Below, piece by piece: positions 43,710-52,281 of a stretch of 64,000 nucleotides of DNA (the first letter of the stretch is position 1; every line of letters begins with the position of its first letter). The notes under the pieces were generated by a model. The model had not been told where the DNA came from, ran no database searches, and worked only from the letters and a program-made list of their open reading frames with translations. Source of the DNA: Bradyrhizobium forestalis (GTDB taxonomy: Bacteria; Pseudomonadota; Alphaproteobacteria; Rhizobiales; Xanthobacteraceae); assembly GCF_002795245.1 (NCBI RefSeq), contig NZ_PGVG01000004.1:124001-188000 (forward strand). The letters run 5' to 3'. Position numbers and translations under genes: made by a program.

Positions 43710-44099
43710 ATGGCTTCGAATGTCGTCGCGCGCCGTTGCGCGATGTTTTTCTTTGCGCTGTCGGTTTGTGTTGCCGGTGCCCGTCACATCACGAATGCGC
43801 ATGCCGCCGGCGCCTTTGCGGTCGGCAAGTGCGGCGCCTATGGCCAGGCGTTTGACTATGGCGCCGAGCGCGAGGCGCGCGCCGCCGCGCAGAAGCAGTG
43901 CAAGGGCGATTGCACGACGATGACGATGAAGCGCGCTTGCGCCGCGATGGCGGTCGACCTCGCCAACCCCTGCGGTGCCTATGGCTATGCCGTGAAGCCG
44001 AAGATTTCGGCTTCGCTCAACGCCGCCACGCGCGAATGCTACAAGTATGGCGGCAAGGAATGCGTGATCCGCGCCTGGGCCTGCGACGCGAAGGGTTGA
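43710..44099 (+). CDS. Secreted DUF4189 protein
   Basis: 129 aa. Signal peptide in residues 1-31 (hydrophobic AMFFFALSVCVAGA). The mature part matches the DUF4189 pattern: AFAVGKCGAYGQAFDYGAER, AQKQCKGDCTTMTMKRAC, and YKYGGKECVIRAWACDA, with six or more Cys residues that probably pair as disulfides in the periplasm. Molecular function of the family is unknown to me. Confidence 0.85.
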   Translation: MASNVVARRCAMFFFALSVCVAGARHITNAHAAGAFAVGKCGAYGQAFDYGAEREARAAAQKQCKGDCTTMTMKRACAAMAVDLANPCGAYGYAVKPKISASLNAATRECYKYGGKECVIRAWACDAKG

Positions 44100-44126
44100 G
44101 TCGGTCAAGCGCTGATTCTACTTGCT

Positions 44127-44234
44127 GTCATTCCGGGGCGATGCGTAGCATCGAACCCGGAATCCATTCGTCCACCTGTTCTGTGGTGCGATGGATTCCG
44201 GGTTCGCGCTAAACGGCGCGCTCCGGAATGACGG
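44127..44234. repeat. Bradyrhizobium-type palindromic element
   Basis: Arms gtcattccggggcgatgcg and gcgcgctccggaatgacgg, with inner ggaatccat / atggattccggg; ends 13 nt before the DUF2000 start. Same family as 10512 and 53200. Confidence 0.85.
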
Positions 44235-44247
44235 TGGAAGGAACCAC

Positions 44248-44658
44248 ATGCAGTTCGACACCAAGATCGCGGTCGTGATCCGCACCGATCTTCAGGCCTG
44301 GCAGAAGCTCAACGTCGCGTCCTTTCTCACCAGCGGCATCGCCGCGGCCTTTCCGGACTGCATCGGCGAGGCCTATGAAGACGCCTCAGGCACGAAATAT
44401 CACGCGCTGATCGGTCAGCCGATCCTGATCTATGGTGCCGACGCTGCCGCGCTGTCCCGCGCGCTCGACCGCGCACTTGCGCGTAACGTCGTGCCGGCGG
44501 TCTACACCGAGGACATGTTCAGGACGACGCATGATGCGGCCAATCGCGAGGCGGTAAGGGCGGTGGCGCGCACTGACCTCAATCTCGTGGGTATCGGCAT
44601 GCGTGCCGAGCGCAAGGTGATCGACAAGATCGTCGATAGTCTGAAGTTCCATAGCTGA
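44248..44658 (+). CDS. DUF2000 family protein
   Basis: 136 aa from the ATG at 44248 with AAGGAA upstream; a longer reading runs into the palindromic repeat. Family elements include KIAVVIRTDLQAWQKLNVAS, YHALIGQPILIYGADAAALS and VPAVYTEDMFRTTHDAANRE. The fold is related to peptidyl-tRNA hydrolase II-like proteins, but the function is unknown. No link to neighbours is evident. Confidence 0.85.
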   Translation: MQFDTKIAVVIRTDLQAWQKLNVASFLTSGIAAAFPDCIGEAYEDASGTKYHALIGQPILIYGADAAALSRALDRALARNVVPAVYTEDMFRTTHDAANREAVRAVARTDLNLVGIGMRAERKVIDKIVDSLKFHS

Positions 44659-44730
44659 CGTTGTCGCGCCTTACGCAGCGCGTCATCGGAATGTCATGAT
44701 CGCGATCGACTTGCGCAAACTTTGTGCTGT

Positions 44731-44744
44731 TTGACCCCCGTCAA
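44731..44744 (+). promoter_or_regulatory. FixK2/FNR-type box upstream of alcohol dehydrogenase
   Basis: TTGACCCCCGTCAA fits the TTG(A/C)-N6-(T/G)CAA consensus, and flanking bases extend the symmetry to TTTGAC-N4-GTCAAA. A candidate -10 (TAGTCT, 44766-44771) puts a start near 44778, so the box centre is at about -40.5, the class II activation position. Confidence 0.6.
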
Positions 44745-44798
44745 AGGAGTCCCGTTCGCTGCCGCTAGTCTGCGCTCATGATGCAAGGGAGCAGACCG

Positions 44799-45824
44799 AT
44801 GCCGACCATGAAAGCCGCAGTCGTCAGACAATTCGGCAAGCCGCTGGTGATCGAAGATGTGCCGGTGCCGCAGCCCGGCCCGGGCGAGGTCCTGGTCAAG
44901 GTGAAGGCCTGCGGCGTCTGCCATACCGATCTGCACGCGGCATCCGGCGACTGGCCGGTGAAGCCGGTGCCGCCTTTCATCCCCGGCCATGAAGCCGCCG
45001 GCATCGTCACCGCGCTTGGGCCCGGCGTGAAGAATCTCAAGGTCGGCGATGCCGTCGGCGTTGCCTGGCTGCATGACGCCTGCATGGCTTGCGAATATTG
45101 CGAGACCGGCTGGGAGACGCTGTGCGAGCATCAGCACAACACCGGCTACAGCGTGAACGGCGGCTTCGCCGAATATGTCATCGCCTCAGCTGCCTTCGCC
45201 GCAAAGCTTCCGGCCACGGTCGATTTCGCTGCCATCGCACCGATCCTGTGCGCCGGCGTCACCACCTACAAGGGCTTGAAGGAGACCGAGGCCAAGCCCG
45301 GCGAATGGGCGGTGATCTCGGGCGTCGGCGGGCTCGGCCATGTCGCGATCCAGTACGCCAAGGCGATGGGCCTCAAGGTCGCCGCCGTCGATATCGCCGA
45401 GGACAAGCTCGCGCTCGCGCGCGAGACCGGCGCTGATCTTGCGGTCAATGCGCTCGCGGACGGCGCGGTGGACAAGGTGCTGGCGGCAAGCGGCGGAGGC
45501 GCGCACGGCGTGCTGGTGACGGCGGTCTCGACTGCCGCGTTCGCGCAGGCGCTGAAGATGGTGCGCCGCAAGGGCACCGTTAGCCTCGTCGGCCTGCCGC
45601 CGGGCGAATTCCCGACGCCGATCTTCGACGTCGTGCTCAAGCGCATCACCGTGCGCGGCTCCATCGTCGGCACCAGGCGTGACCTGGATGAGGCCATCGC
45701 CTTCGCCGCCGACGGCAAGGTCAAGGCCGAGGTGAGCAAGGTGCCGCTCGCGCAAATCAACGACGTCTTCGACCGCATGAAGGCCGGCAAGATCGACGGC
45801 CGCATGGTGCTGGATTTTGGCTAA
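44799..45824 (+). CDS. adhP: Zinc-dependent alcohol dehydrogenase AdhP
   Basis: 341 aa from the ATG at 44799 (GGGAG 7-8 nt upstream), matching AdhP length; a start at 44778 would precede the ribosome site. Catalytic zinc ligands: [12 protein letters not shown] and IPGHEAAG. Structural zinc Cys cluster [18 protein letters not shown] is complete. NAD-binding loop [19 protein letters not shown]. It oxidises ethanol and other primary alcohols or works in reverse. The FixK2/FNR-like box suggests low-oxygen induction. Confidence 0.94.
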   Translation: MPTMKAAVVRQFGKPLVIEDVPVPQPGPGEVLVKVKACGVCHTDLHAASGDWPVKPVPPFIPGHEAAGIVTALGPGVKNLKVGDAVGVAWLHDACMACEYCETGWETLCEHQHNTGYSVNGGFAEYVIASAAFAAKLPATVDFAAIAPILCAGVTTYKGLKETEAKPGEWAVISGVGGLGHVAIQYAKAMGLKVAAVDIAEDKLALARETGADLAVNALADGAVDKVLAASGGGAHGVLVTAVSTAAFAQALKMVRRKGTVSLVGLPPGEFPTPIFDVVLKRITVRGSIVGTRRDLDEAIAFAADGKVKAEVSKVPLAQINDVFDRMKAGKIDGRMVLDFG

Positions 45825-45880
45825 AGCGTTTTCGAGCGAAGTGGATACCGGTTCGCGTAAGGAAAACGCGTCAAAACAAG
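45823..45880. repeat. Dispersed repeat (aaagcgttttcgagcgaag...)
   Basis: Contains the motif aaagcgttttcgagcgaag, then gtggataccggttcgcg and ggaaaacgcgtcaaaac. The outer parts are partly self-complementary (gcgtttt / aaaacgc). I recognise this as a repeat common in alphaproteobacterial intergenic DNA. It begins in the adhP stop codon, between convergent genes. Confidence 0.7.
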
Positions 45881-45891
45881 AATCTATCGCC

Positions 45892-46305
45892 TCAGCCCGG
45901 CGGCATGCCTGCGAACCTCGTCAGGCTGGGATCGATCTGATCCCAGTCATGACCGCGCGCGGCGAAGGTGACCGCCTGCGGCCTGTAGCGGGCGGGCTCG
46001 TCGAGGCTTGCCGCCCGGATCGTGAAGACGTCGGGCTGCGCCGCGAAGGTCATGTACACAGGCACGCCGCATCGTGTGCAGAAGCCGCGCGTCTTCACGT
46101 TGCCGTTGTCGGCGACCATGTCCCAATGCTTCGCTTCTCCGGTGAGCGTGACGCCAGCGCGCGCGAATGTCGCGTAGGAGCCATGCCCGCTGCCACTTTC
46201 CCGCTGGCAGTCCCGGCACTGGCAGTGATTGCTGAACAGGGGCTCCCCCAGAATCGAATAGCGGATCGCGCCGCAGGCGCAGCCGCCGGTATAGGGCTTG
46301 TCCAT
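45892..46305 (-). CDS. GFA family protein
   Basis: 137 aa from the ATG at 46305 (GGGAG 8 nt before). The zinc-binding GFA fold (S-hydroxymethylglutathione synthase/Gfa superfamily) is seen in GGCACGAIRY, NHCQCRDCQRESGSGHGSYA and KTRGFCTRCGVPVYM. Last gene of an ArsR-SRPBCC-GFA series. Most such proteins have no proven formaldehyde activity, so the enzymatic role is open. Confidence 0.9.
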   Translation of the reverse strand: MDKPYTGGCACGAIRYSILGEPLFSNHCQCRDCQRESGSGHGSYATFARAGVTLTGEAKHWDMVADNGNVKTRGFCTRCGVPVYMTFAAQPDVFTIRAASLDEPARYRPQAVTFAARGHDWDQIDPSLTRFAGMPPG

Positions 46306-46320
46306 CTCAATATCTCCCAC

Positions 46321-46782
46321 TCACTTTTCGCCGCTGATCTCGTCGAGCTGGCGGACAACCTTCTTCCAGCCGCCGCTCATGACCGTGAAGGCCGACTCGT
46401 TCCTGGGCAGGACGAAGCCGGCATGGACCAGGCGGATCCGCGTGCCGGCTTCGACCGGGGTGAGGGACCAGGTCACGACGGTGTCGAGCGGTGCGCCATA
46501 GCCGGTGTTGCGCTCGTCGCCGCCCTTCCAGGCGTAGACGAGGCGGCGGTTCGGCACGACCTCCAGAACCCGGCAAAGGATCACGCCGTCCCACGCGCCG
46601 CCCGGGGTGGTCTGGAACGTGAAGGTGTTGCCTTCAATCGCCTCGAAGCCGGTCGGCTTCATCAGCCAGCGCGCGATCAACGCGGCACTGGTCAGCGCCT
46701 TCCAGACCGTCTCCGGCGCATGAGGGAGCACTTCGTCAATGACGATGTCCTTTGTTTCAGCTTTCAACGCGGCAGTACTCAC
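46321..46782 (-). CDS. SRPBCC (AHSA1-like) domain protein
   Basis: 153 aa. START-like ligand-cavity fold, with DIVIDEVLPHAPETVWKALT at the N-terminus, DGVILCRVLEVVPNRRLVYA, and the final helix GWKKVVRQLDEIS. Commonly encoded beside an ArsR regulator, as here: it overlaps the ArsR gene by 4 nt. Probably a small-molecule binding or catalytic partner whose expression the ArsR controls. Confidence 0.9.
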   Translation of the reverse strand: MSTAALKAETKDIVIDEVLPHAPETVWKALTSAALIARWLMKPTGFEAIEGNTFTFQTTPGGAWDGVILCRVLEVVPNRRLVYAWKGGDERNTGYGAPLDTVVTWSLTPVEAGTRIRLVHAGFVLPRNESAFTVMSGGWKKVVRQLDEISGEK

Positions 46783-47114
46783 GGATCGATCTCCTTCAAG
46801 AGGTCACGCAGGTTCTGGAAGCGCTCGCGCCAGAAGACGCCGTAGTGATCCATCCAGGTCACCAGCGGCTCGAGTCCTTGCGGCGCGGCGCGGTAATAGA
46901 CGTTACGGCCCTCTGCACGCTCGGCAACGAGACCGGCCTGCTTGAGGGACTTCAGGTGCTGCGAGATCGCGCCCTGAGTGACGCCGCTGCCGCGCGTCAG
47001 CTCGGCGACGCTGATCTCCTTGCTCTCGAACACGCGCTCGAACACGGCGCGCCGGGTTGGATCGGCGAGGGCGCGCATCACGATGGTGACGGGGGTTGGG
47101 GCGGCTTCCATCAT
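46779..47114 (-). CDS. ArsR-family transcriptional regulator
   Basis: 111 aa. Winged-helix motif RAVFERVFESKEISVAELTR and GSGVTQGAISQHLKSLKQAG, with no Cys metal sites, which fits the AHSA1-linked ArsR subgroup rather than arsenic sensors. Two ATTAG-N6-CTAAT dyads sit in its own promoter, so it is probably autoregulated. There is no ribosome site upstream of the ATG at 47114 and the promoter predicts a start at the A of ATG, so the mRNA looks leaderless. An in-frame ATG follows at 47111. Confidence 0.92.
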   Translation of the reverse strand: MMEAAPTPVTIVMRALADPTRRAVFERVFESKEISVAELTRGSGVTQGAISQHLKSLKQAGLVAERAEGRNVYYRAAPQGLEPLVTWMDHYGVFWRERFQNLRDLLKEIDP

Positions 47115-47120
47115 GAGGTT

Positions 47121-47156
47121 AAATTAGTGAAGGCTAATTCATTAGTCAATACTAAT
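47121..47156 (-). promoter_or_regulatory. ArsR promoter with two tandem operator dyads
   Basis: On the minus strand, TTGACT (47149-47144) and TAATTT (47126-47121) are 17 nt apart; the -10 ends 6 nt before the ATG. Two ATTAG-N6-CTAAT dyads (47123-47138 and 47141-47156) overlap the -10 and -35 elements respectively, centred 18 bp apart on the same face of the helix. Confidence 0.7.
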
Positions 47157-47186
47157 TCGTCTTGTGAATGGGGTTGCATCACTGAC

Positions 47187-47217
47187 TTGACTATGACTGA
47201 CCAGTCAGTCATATATT
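47187..47217 (+). promoter_or_regulatory. TetR promoter with operator between -35 and -10
   Basis: TTGACT at 47187-47192 and TATATT at 47212-47217 (spacing 19; 18 if ATATAT is used). Between them lies the dyad ATGACTGA-N4-TCAGTCAT (47193-47212), the form often bound by TetR-family repressors. The -10 ends 4 nt before the TetR ATG and no ribosome site is present. Confidence 0.7.
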
Positions 47218-47221
47218 TCAA

Positions 47222-47917
47222 ATGACCAGGAAGCCGAGCAAGACCGCCGTGCCATCAGCCATTCGCGCCGGCGCGAAGGGCCCTGTGCCGGCTCGTAGCG
47301 ACGAGGTGCCTGCCTCGAACCGCGCCACGCGTGCGGCGGAGCGGCGTGCGGCGATCGTGGAAGCGGCGATGGACGAATTCATCGCGCGCGGGTTTGCGGC
47401 GACGCGGCTCGACGACATTGCCAAGCGCGCGGGCGTCGCCAAGGGCACGATCTACCTGCACTTCAAGGACAAGGAATCGATGTTCGAGGAACTGGTGCGC
47501 ACCGTGATCGTGCCCGTGGTCACACGCCTCACGACGCTGCCGCCGCCCACCGGAACGGTGCGCGAGCTTGTCGAGACCTTTGCAGGCAACTTCCTGAAGG
47601 AGGTGATTGGCACGAGGCGCGGCGATCTGGTGCGCCTGATCGTGGCGGAGGGCCCGCGCTTTCCGTCGGTCGCCGACTTCTATTACCGTGAGGTGGTCTC
47701 GCGCGGGATCGCCGCCATGCGCGCGCTGATCGAGCTCGGGATTGCCCGCGGCGAGATCCGCGAAAAGGATCTCGCTCGCTATCCGCAAATCCTGGTCGCG
47801 CCCGCGATGATCGCGGTGATCTGGCAGAGCCTGTTTGCGCGGCACGCGCCGCTCGACGCGCAAGAGATGCTGCGCGTTCATCTCGATTTGATTTTTGGCG
47901 AACGGAGGACGACATGA
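47222..47917 (+). CDS. TetR-family regulator of the downstream ABC exporter
   Basis: 231 aa. A basic, disordered N-terminus of about 35 residues precedes the HTH (RRAAIVEAAMDEFIARGFAA, RLDDIAKRAGVAKGTIYLHF, KDKESMFEELV). The first gene of a four-gene operon (TetR, HlyD-like, ABC ATPase, ABC permease), each overlapping the next by 4 nt, so it very likely represses its own exporter. The operator is in its promoter. The start has no ribosome site, which fits a leaderless message. Confidence 0.92.
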   Translation: MTRKPSKTAVPSAIRAGAKGPVPARSDEVPASNRATRAAERRAAIVEAAMDEFIARGFAATRLDDIAKRAGVAKGTIYLHFKDKESMFEELVRTVIVPVVTRLTTLPPPTGTVRELVETFAGNFLKEVIGTRRGDLVRLIVAEGPRFPSVADFYYREVVSRGIAAMRALIELGIARGEIREKDLARYPQILVAPAMIAVIWQSLFARHAPLDAQEMLRVHLDLIFGERRTT

Positions 47918-48702
47918 CGTCGTCGCAAGCAATTTTCAGATTGGCATTGGTCGTCACGCTCGCAACCGGCCTTGCCGGGTGCAACGAGAAGCGCGATCCT
48001 GGTTTCCAGGGTTGGGTCGAGGCCGACATGATCTTCGTCAGCCCGGACGAAGCGGGTCGGGTCACCAAGCTCAACATCCGCGAAGGCGACGAGGTCAAGG
48101 TCGGCGATCACCTCTATTCCGTCGACGACGATCTCCAGCGCGCCGATCTCAATCAGAACAAGGCGACACTGGCGAACGCGCAGCAGACCTATGACCGCGC
48201 GGCCTCGCTGAGCAAGACCGGCTCGGGCACGCAGGCCAATCTGGACTCCGCCGTTTCGGCTTTGCGGGTGGCGGAAGCGCGGGTGGCGACGTCGGAGACG
48301 CGGATGGCGCGGCGCAAGGGCTTTGCGCCCGTCGCCGGCACCATCCAGCAGATCTATTTCCGCGAGGGCGAGATGGTAGCGGCGCAGCGGCCGGTGCTCT
48401 CGATCATGCCACCCGGCAACATGAAGCTGCGCTTTTTCGTGCCGGAGGCCGAGCTGCCCAAGCTTGCGATCGGCGATACGGTGCGCGTTTCTTGCGACAA
48501 TTGTGCGGCCGACCTCACCGCGAAGATCTATTTCATCGCGACCTCGGCCGAATACACCCCGCCCGTGATCTACAGCCTCGAGGAGCGCAACAAGCTGGTC
48601 TATCTGATCCAGGCGCGGCCCTCGCGGCCTGATGCCCTGCGGGTGGGACAGCCGATCGACGTCTATCTCAATCCGAAGACACCGGTGGCGGACAAGCGAT
48701 GA
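47914..48702 (+). CDS. HlyD/YbhG-type periplasmic adaptor lipoprotein
   Basis: 262 aa. The N-terminus has a lipobox (LATGLAGC), so it is a lipid-anchored periplasmic adaptor. The biotinyl-lipoyl-like half motif VSPDEAGRVTKLNIREGDEV is followed by a coiled-coil (residues about 70-125, QNKATLANAQQTYDRAASL) and the second half ARRKGFAPVAGTIQQIYFRE. It couples an inner-membrane ABC exporter to an outer-membrane channel such as TolC; no TolC gene is nearby. Confidence 0.92.
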   Translation: MTSSQAIFRLALVVTLATGLAGCNEKRDPGFQGWVEADMIFVSPDEAGRVTKLNIREGDEVKVGDHLYSVDDDLQRADLNQNKATLANAQQTYDRAASLSKTGSGTQANLDSAVSALRVAEARVATSETRMARRKGFAPVAGTIQQIYFREGEMVAAQRPVLSIMPPGNMKLRFFVPEAELPKLAIGDTVRVSCDNCAADLTAKIYFIATSAEYTPPVIYSLEERNKLVYLIQARPSRPDALRVGQPIDVYLNPKTPVADKR

Positions 48703-49631
48703 ATGGCGGCAACGGCATCGCGATCGACGTCAAGGGCCTCACGAAGTCGTTCGGCGGCCGCGAGGTCGTGCACGATCTGTCGATGCAGGTGAAGCGCGGC
48801 TCGATCTACGGCTTCCTCGGGCCCAACGGCTCGGGCAAGACCACGACTATCCGCATCCTCTGCGGGCTGCTCACGCCTGATAGCGGCGAGGGCACCTGCC
48901 TCGGCTATGACATCCGCCGCGATGCCGAGAAGATCAAGCGCCAGGTCGGCTACATGACCCAGCGCTTCAGCCTGTACCAGGATCTCTCGGTGCGCGAGAA
49001 TCTCGAATTCGTCGCGCGGCTCTATGGCCTCCCCGACGCGCGCGGCGCTGCGCGCGACATGATCAAGCGGCTCGGGCTCTCAGGGCGCGAGGAGCAGCTT
49101 GCGGGTGAGCTCTCCGGCGGTTGGAAACAGCGGCTGGCGCTGGGGGCCTGCACGTTGCCCAATCCACAATTGTTGCTGCTCGACGAGCCGACCGCCGGCG
49201 TCGACCCCAAGGCGCGGCGCGATTTCTGGAACGAGATCCACGCGCTCGCCGCCGAGGGCCTCACGGTGCTGGTCTCGACCCATTACATGGACGAGGCCGA
49301 GCGCTGCCACGAGATCGCCTACATCGCCTACGGCTATCTGCTGGCCCACGGCACGGTGGAGGAGGTGATCGCGAAGTCCGCGCTCACGACCTACACCGTC
49401 ACGGGCGAAGACCTGAACGGCCTCGCGGCCGAGCTCACCGGCAAGCCCGGCATCGACATGGTGGCGCCGTTCGGCACCTCGCTGCACGTTTCGGGGCGCG
49501 ACGTCGCCGCGCTCGAAGCCAGCATCGGGCCGTGGCGCGAGAAGAGCGGCCTGGACTGGCAGAAGTCGTCGCCGTCGCTCGAAGACGTGTTCATCGAGCT
49601 GATGAGCCGCTCCAAGGACAATTTCCAATGA
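48699..49631 (+). CDS. ABC-2 type exporter ATPase (YbhF-like)
   Basis: 310 aa, one nucleotide-binding domain. Walker A FLGPNGSGKTTTIRILCG, signature GELSGGWKQRLALGACTL, Walker B LLLLDEPTAGVDPKARRDFW, switch His in LVSTHYMDEAE. The LSGGWKQR signature is characteristic of YbhF/drug ATPases. A C-terminal region of about 70 residues follows the ATPase. Overlaps both neighbours by 4 nt. Confidence 0.94.
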   Translation: MNGGNGIAIDVKGLTKSFGGREVVHDLSMQVKRGSIYGFLGPNGSGKTTTIRILCGLLTPDSGEGTCLGYDIRRDAEKIKRQVGYMTQRFSLYQDLSVRENLEFVARLYGLPDARGAARDMIKRLGLSGREEQLAGELSGGWKQRLALGACTLPNPQLLLLDEPTAGVDPKARRDFWNEIHALAAEGLTVLVSTHYMDEAERCHEIAYIAYGYLLAHGTVEEVIAKSALTTYTVTGEDLNGLAAELTGKPGIDMVAPFGTSLHVSGRDVAALEASIGPWREKSGLDWQKSSPSLEDVFIELMSRSKDNFQ

Positions 49632-50791
49632 GTGCAGTCGACCATCCCGCACCACGCCGCGAAATCCGCGAGCGCTTCGGCTTCCTGCGGCGCTCTTATG
49701 CGATGCTGATCAAGGAGTTCATCCAACTCAGGCGCGACCGCGTTTCGTTCGCGATGATCGTGATGCTGCCGGTGATGCAGCTCATGCTGTTCGGCTATGC
49801 CATCAACACCACGCCGCACCATCTGCCGAGCGCCGTGCTGCTCCAGGAGGATTCCGATCTCACCCGCTCGATCCTGAAGGCGCTCGAGAACACTGCCTAT
49901 TTCCGCTTTCTCTACGAGGTGCACGACGTCGATGATTTCGACAACCTGCTGAAATCCGGCAAGGTGCTGTTCGGCGTCGAGATCCCGCGCGGCTTCGAGC
50001 GGGCGGTGCGGCGCGGCGACAGGCCGGCGTTGCTGGTTGCGGCCGATGCCACCGATCCGGTCGCGGCGAGCGCCGCGCTCGGCTCGCTCGGCACGCTCGT
50101 GCAGACTGCGCTCAAGCACGATCTCTATATCGGCGATCCCCCGGAGATGCCGTTCGAGATCCGCGCGCATGCCCGCTACAATCCGGCCGCGGCCTCCAGC
50201 CTCAACATCGTGCCGGGCCTGGTCGGCACCATCCTGACCATGACCATGCTGATCTTCACCGCGCTGTCTGTCACGCGCGAGGTCGAGCGCGGCACCATGG
50301 AGAGCCTGTTGTCGATGCCGATCAGGCCGGTCGAGGTGATGTTCGGCAAGATCGTGCCCTACGTCCTGGTCGGCTTCGTCCAGGCCTTCCTCATCATCGG
50401 CATCGGCGTCGGTCTGTTCGGCGTGCCCGTGCTCGGCAGTTTGTTCCTGCTGGCGCTCCTGTCGACGCTGTTCATCACCACCAATCTGTCAATCGGCTAC
50501 ACCATCTCGACGCTGGTGCAGAACCAGCTCCAGGCCATGCAGATGTCGATGATGTTCTTCCTGCCGAGCATTCTCTTGTCCGGCTTCATGTTCCCGTTCG
50601 CAGGCATGCCGGCCTGGGCGCAATATCTCGGCGAATGCCTGCCGCTGACGCATTATTTGCGCATCGTCCGTGCGATCATGCTGAAGGGCGCGGCCATGCA
50701 GAATCTGCGTTTCGATACGCTGGCGCTGGCAGCCCTGATGCTGCTCGCCATGACCATCGCCGTGACGCGCTTCCGCCGCACGCTGGATTGA
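49628..50791 (+). CDS. ABC-2 type exporter permease (YbhS/YbhR-like)
   Basis: 387 aa. An N-terminal TM helix (FAMIVMLPVMQLMLFGYAIN), a periplasmic domain of about 150 residues, then five TM helices including LVGTILTMTMLIFTALSVTR. The inter-helix motif TREVERGTMESLLSMPIRPV and the loop FPFAGMPAWAQYLGECLPLTH are typical of the drug-exporter ABC-2 family. Only one permease gene follows the ATPase, so it probably homodimerises. Cargo unknown. Confidence 0.92.
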   Translation: MSAVDHPAPRREIRERFGFLRRSYAMLIKEFIQLRRDRVSFAMIVMLPVMQLMLFGYAINTTPHHLPSAVLLQEDSDLTRSILKALENTAYFRFLYEVHDVDDFDNLLKSGKVLFGVEIPRGFERAVRRGDRPALLVAADATDPVAASAALGSLGTLVQTALKHDLYIGDPPEMPFEIRAHARYNPAAASSLNIVPGLVGTILTMTMLIFTALSVTREVERGTMESLLSMPIRPVEVMFGKIVPYVLVGFVQAFLIIGIGVGLFGVPVLGSLFLLALLSTLFITTNLSIGYTISTLVQNQLQAMQMSMMFFLPSILLSGFMFPFAGMPAWAQYLGECLPLTHYLRIVRAIMLKGAAMQNLRFDTLALAALMLLAMTIAVTRFRRTLD

Positions 50792-50820
50792 GGCACAATG
50801 CCCCGGAATCGGGGGGTGAA

Positions 50821-52128
50821 ATGGTCAGGTTTGCAAGCAGGAAGGCCCGGCATCATGCCGTGCTATCGGAGGACTTCGAGCGCGAGCTGACTCGGGAGGT
50901 GCTGCGCACCGAGCTGCTGCGGGTGCGGGCGCTGATCCTGACGGGCTGCGTCATGATGCTGCTGCTCACCGCGATCTATTTGATCGATCCCAGTGTGGTG
51001 AACCGGGTGTGGCGCGGAACGGAAGGGCTTGTCGAGGTCTACGGCCTCCTCGGCGGCTTCATCCTGTTCGAGGTCTGGATCCACACCCAGATCAGGACGA
51101 ACCTTCGGCTCGATCGCGATCTGCCGGTGGTCAGGCGCTATATCGGCACGCTGATCGAGACGTCACTGCCCACGGTGATCTTGATCCTGCAAACCCGGAC
51201 CATGGGCCCAAGCCAGGCTCTCGGCTTCGCCGTGCCGCTGATGTACTTCATCTTCCTCATCCTCTCGACCCTGCGGCTCGACTTCTGGCTCTCTGCATTC
51301 ACAGGCTTCGTGGCCGCAGCCGGGCTGCTGTCCGTCGCGCTGCACTACAACGCGGCTGATGAGACCGGCGACCCCCTGATCTATTTCCACGCTGTGCGCA
51401 GCGTCGTCATCCTGATCTGCGGCGTGCTGGCCGGCGCCGTCGGCGCTCAGCTGCGCCGCCAGTTCGCCGCGAGCATTGCGGCCGCGACCGCGCGCGACCG
51501 GGTAACCAACCTGTTCGGCCAGCACGTCTCTCCGCAGGTGGTGGAACGGCTGATGGCGGCAGGAACCAGCGGGGGCGGTGACGTCCGCCGCGTCGCGGTG
51601 ATGTTTGTTGATTTCCGCGGCTTCACTGCCGGCGCGCAATCGCGCAGCCCGCAGGAAGTGGTCAACCGGCTCGACGGCGCCTTTGCGGTGCTGGTGGACA
51701 TCCTCGACCGTCACGGCGGCATCGTGAACAAGTTCCTGGGCGATGGCTTTCTCGCCCTGTTCGGCGCGCCGCTGGAGGCCTCCGACGCCGCGCAGCGGGC
51801 GGTTGCCGCGGGCCGCGAGATGTTGCGCGCGATGGACCGCATCAACGCGCAGACGAGCTGGCCGCTGCGCATCGGCATCGGCATCCATTTCGGCGAGGTC
51901 GTCGCCGGCAATATCGGCTCGCCCCGGCGCAAGGAGTACACGGTCATCGGCGATACCGTGAACCTCGCCTCGCGACTGGAGGCGCTGAACAAGGAGTTCG
52001 GCTCTCAGCTCCTGATCTCCGCGTCCGTCCGCGAGGCGCTGGGCGCCGACGGCAGCGATGCCGTCGCGCTCGGCGAAGTCGAGGTGCGCGGCTACGAGCG
52101 GCCGGTGGCAGTGTTTCAGCTGGGATAG
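50821..52128 (+). CDS. Adenylate/guanylate cyclase, six-TM membrane form
   Basis: 435 aa from the ATG at 50821 (GGGGGTGA upstream). About six TM helices in residues 40-225, then a class III cyclase domain: VMFVDFRGFTAGAQSR (first metal Asp), NKFLGDGFLALFGAP (second metal Asp), and RRKEYTVIGDTVNLASRLEA, where the Lys-Asp pattern favours ATP. Makes cAMP in response to a signal sensed by the membrane region, which I cannot assign. Lies 29 nt after the ABC exporter and may be co-transcribed. Confidence 0.9.
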   Translation: MVRFASRKARHHAVLSEDFERELTREVLRTELLRVRALILTGCVMMLLLTAIYLIDPSVVNRVWRGTEGLVEVYGLLGGFILFEVWIHTQIRTNLRLDRDLPVVRRYIGTLIETSLPTVILILQTRTMGPSQALGFAVPLMYFIFLILSTLRLDFWLSAFTGFVAAAGLLSVALHYNAADETGDPLIYFHAVRSVVILICGVLAGAVGAQLRRQFAASIAAATARDRVTNLFGQHVSPQVVERLMAAGTSGGGDVRRVAVMFVDFRGFTAGAQSRSPQEVVNRLDGAFAVLVDILDRHGGIVNKFLGDGFLALFGAPLEASDAAQRAVAAGREMLRAMDRINAQTSWPLRIGIGIHFGEVVAGNIGSPRRKEYTVIGDTVNLASRLEALNKEFGSQLLISASVREALGADGSDAVALGEVEVRGYERPVAVFQLG

Positions 52129-52281
52129 CCCGCATCAGACGTTTGTTGCGCGCAGTTCTCTTCCTTCATCGGCAATTGCTCCGATTGCTCCGAATTTTGG
52201 GGCATGACGAGCGATGTCGCCGGCTTGTAGACTGCCGGCGATGCGGCCGATCGCGGCCGTCACTTGCATGAGGAAGAGACG

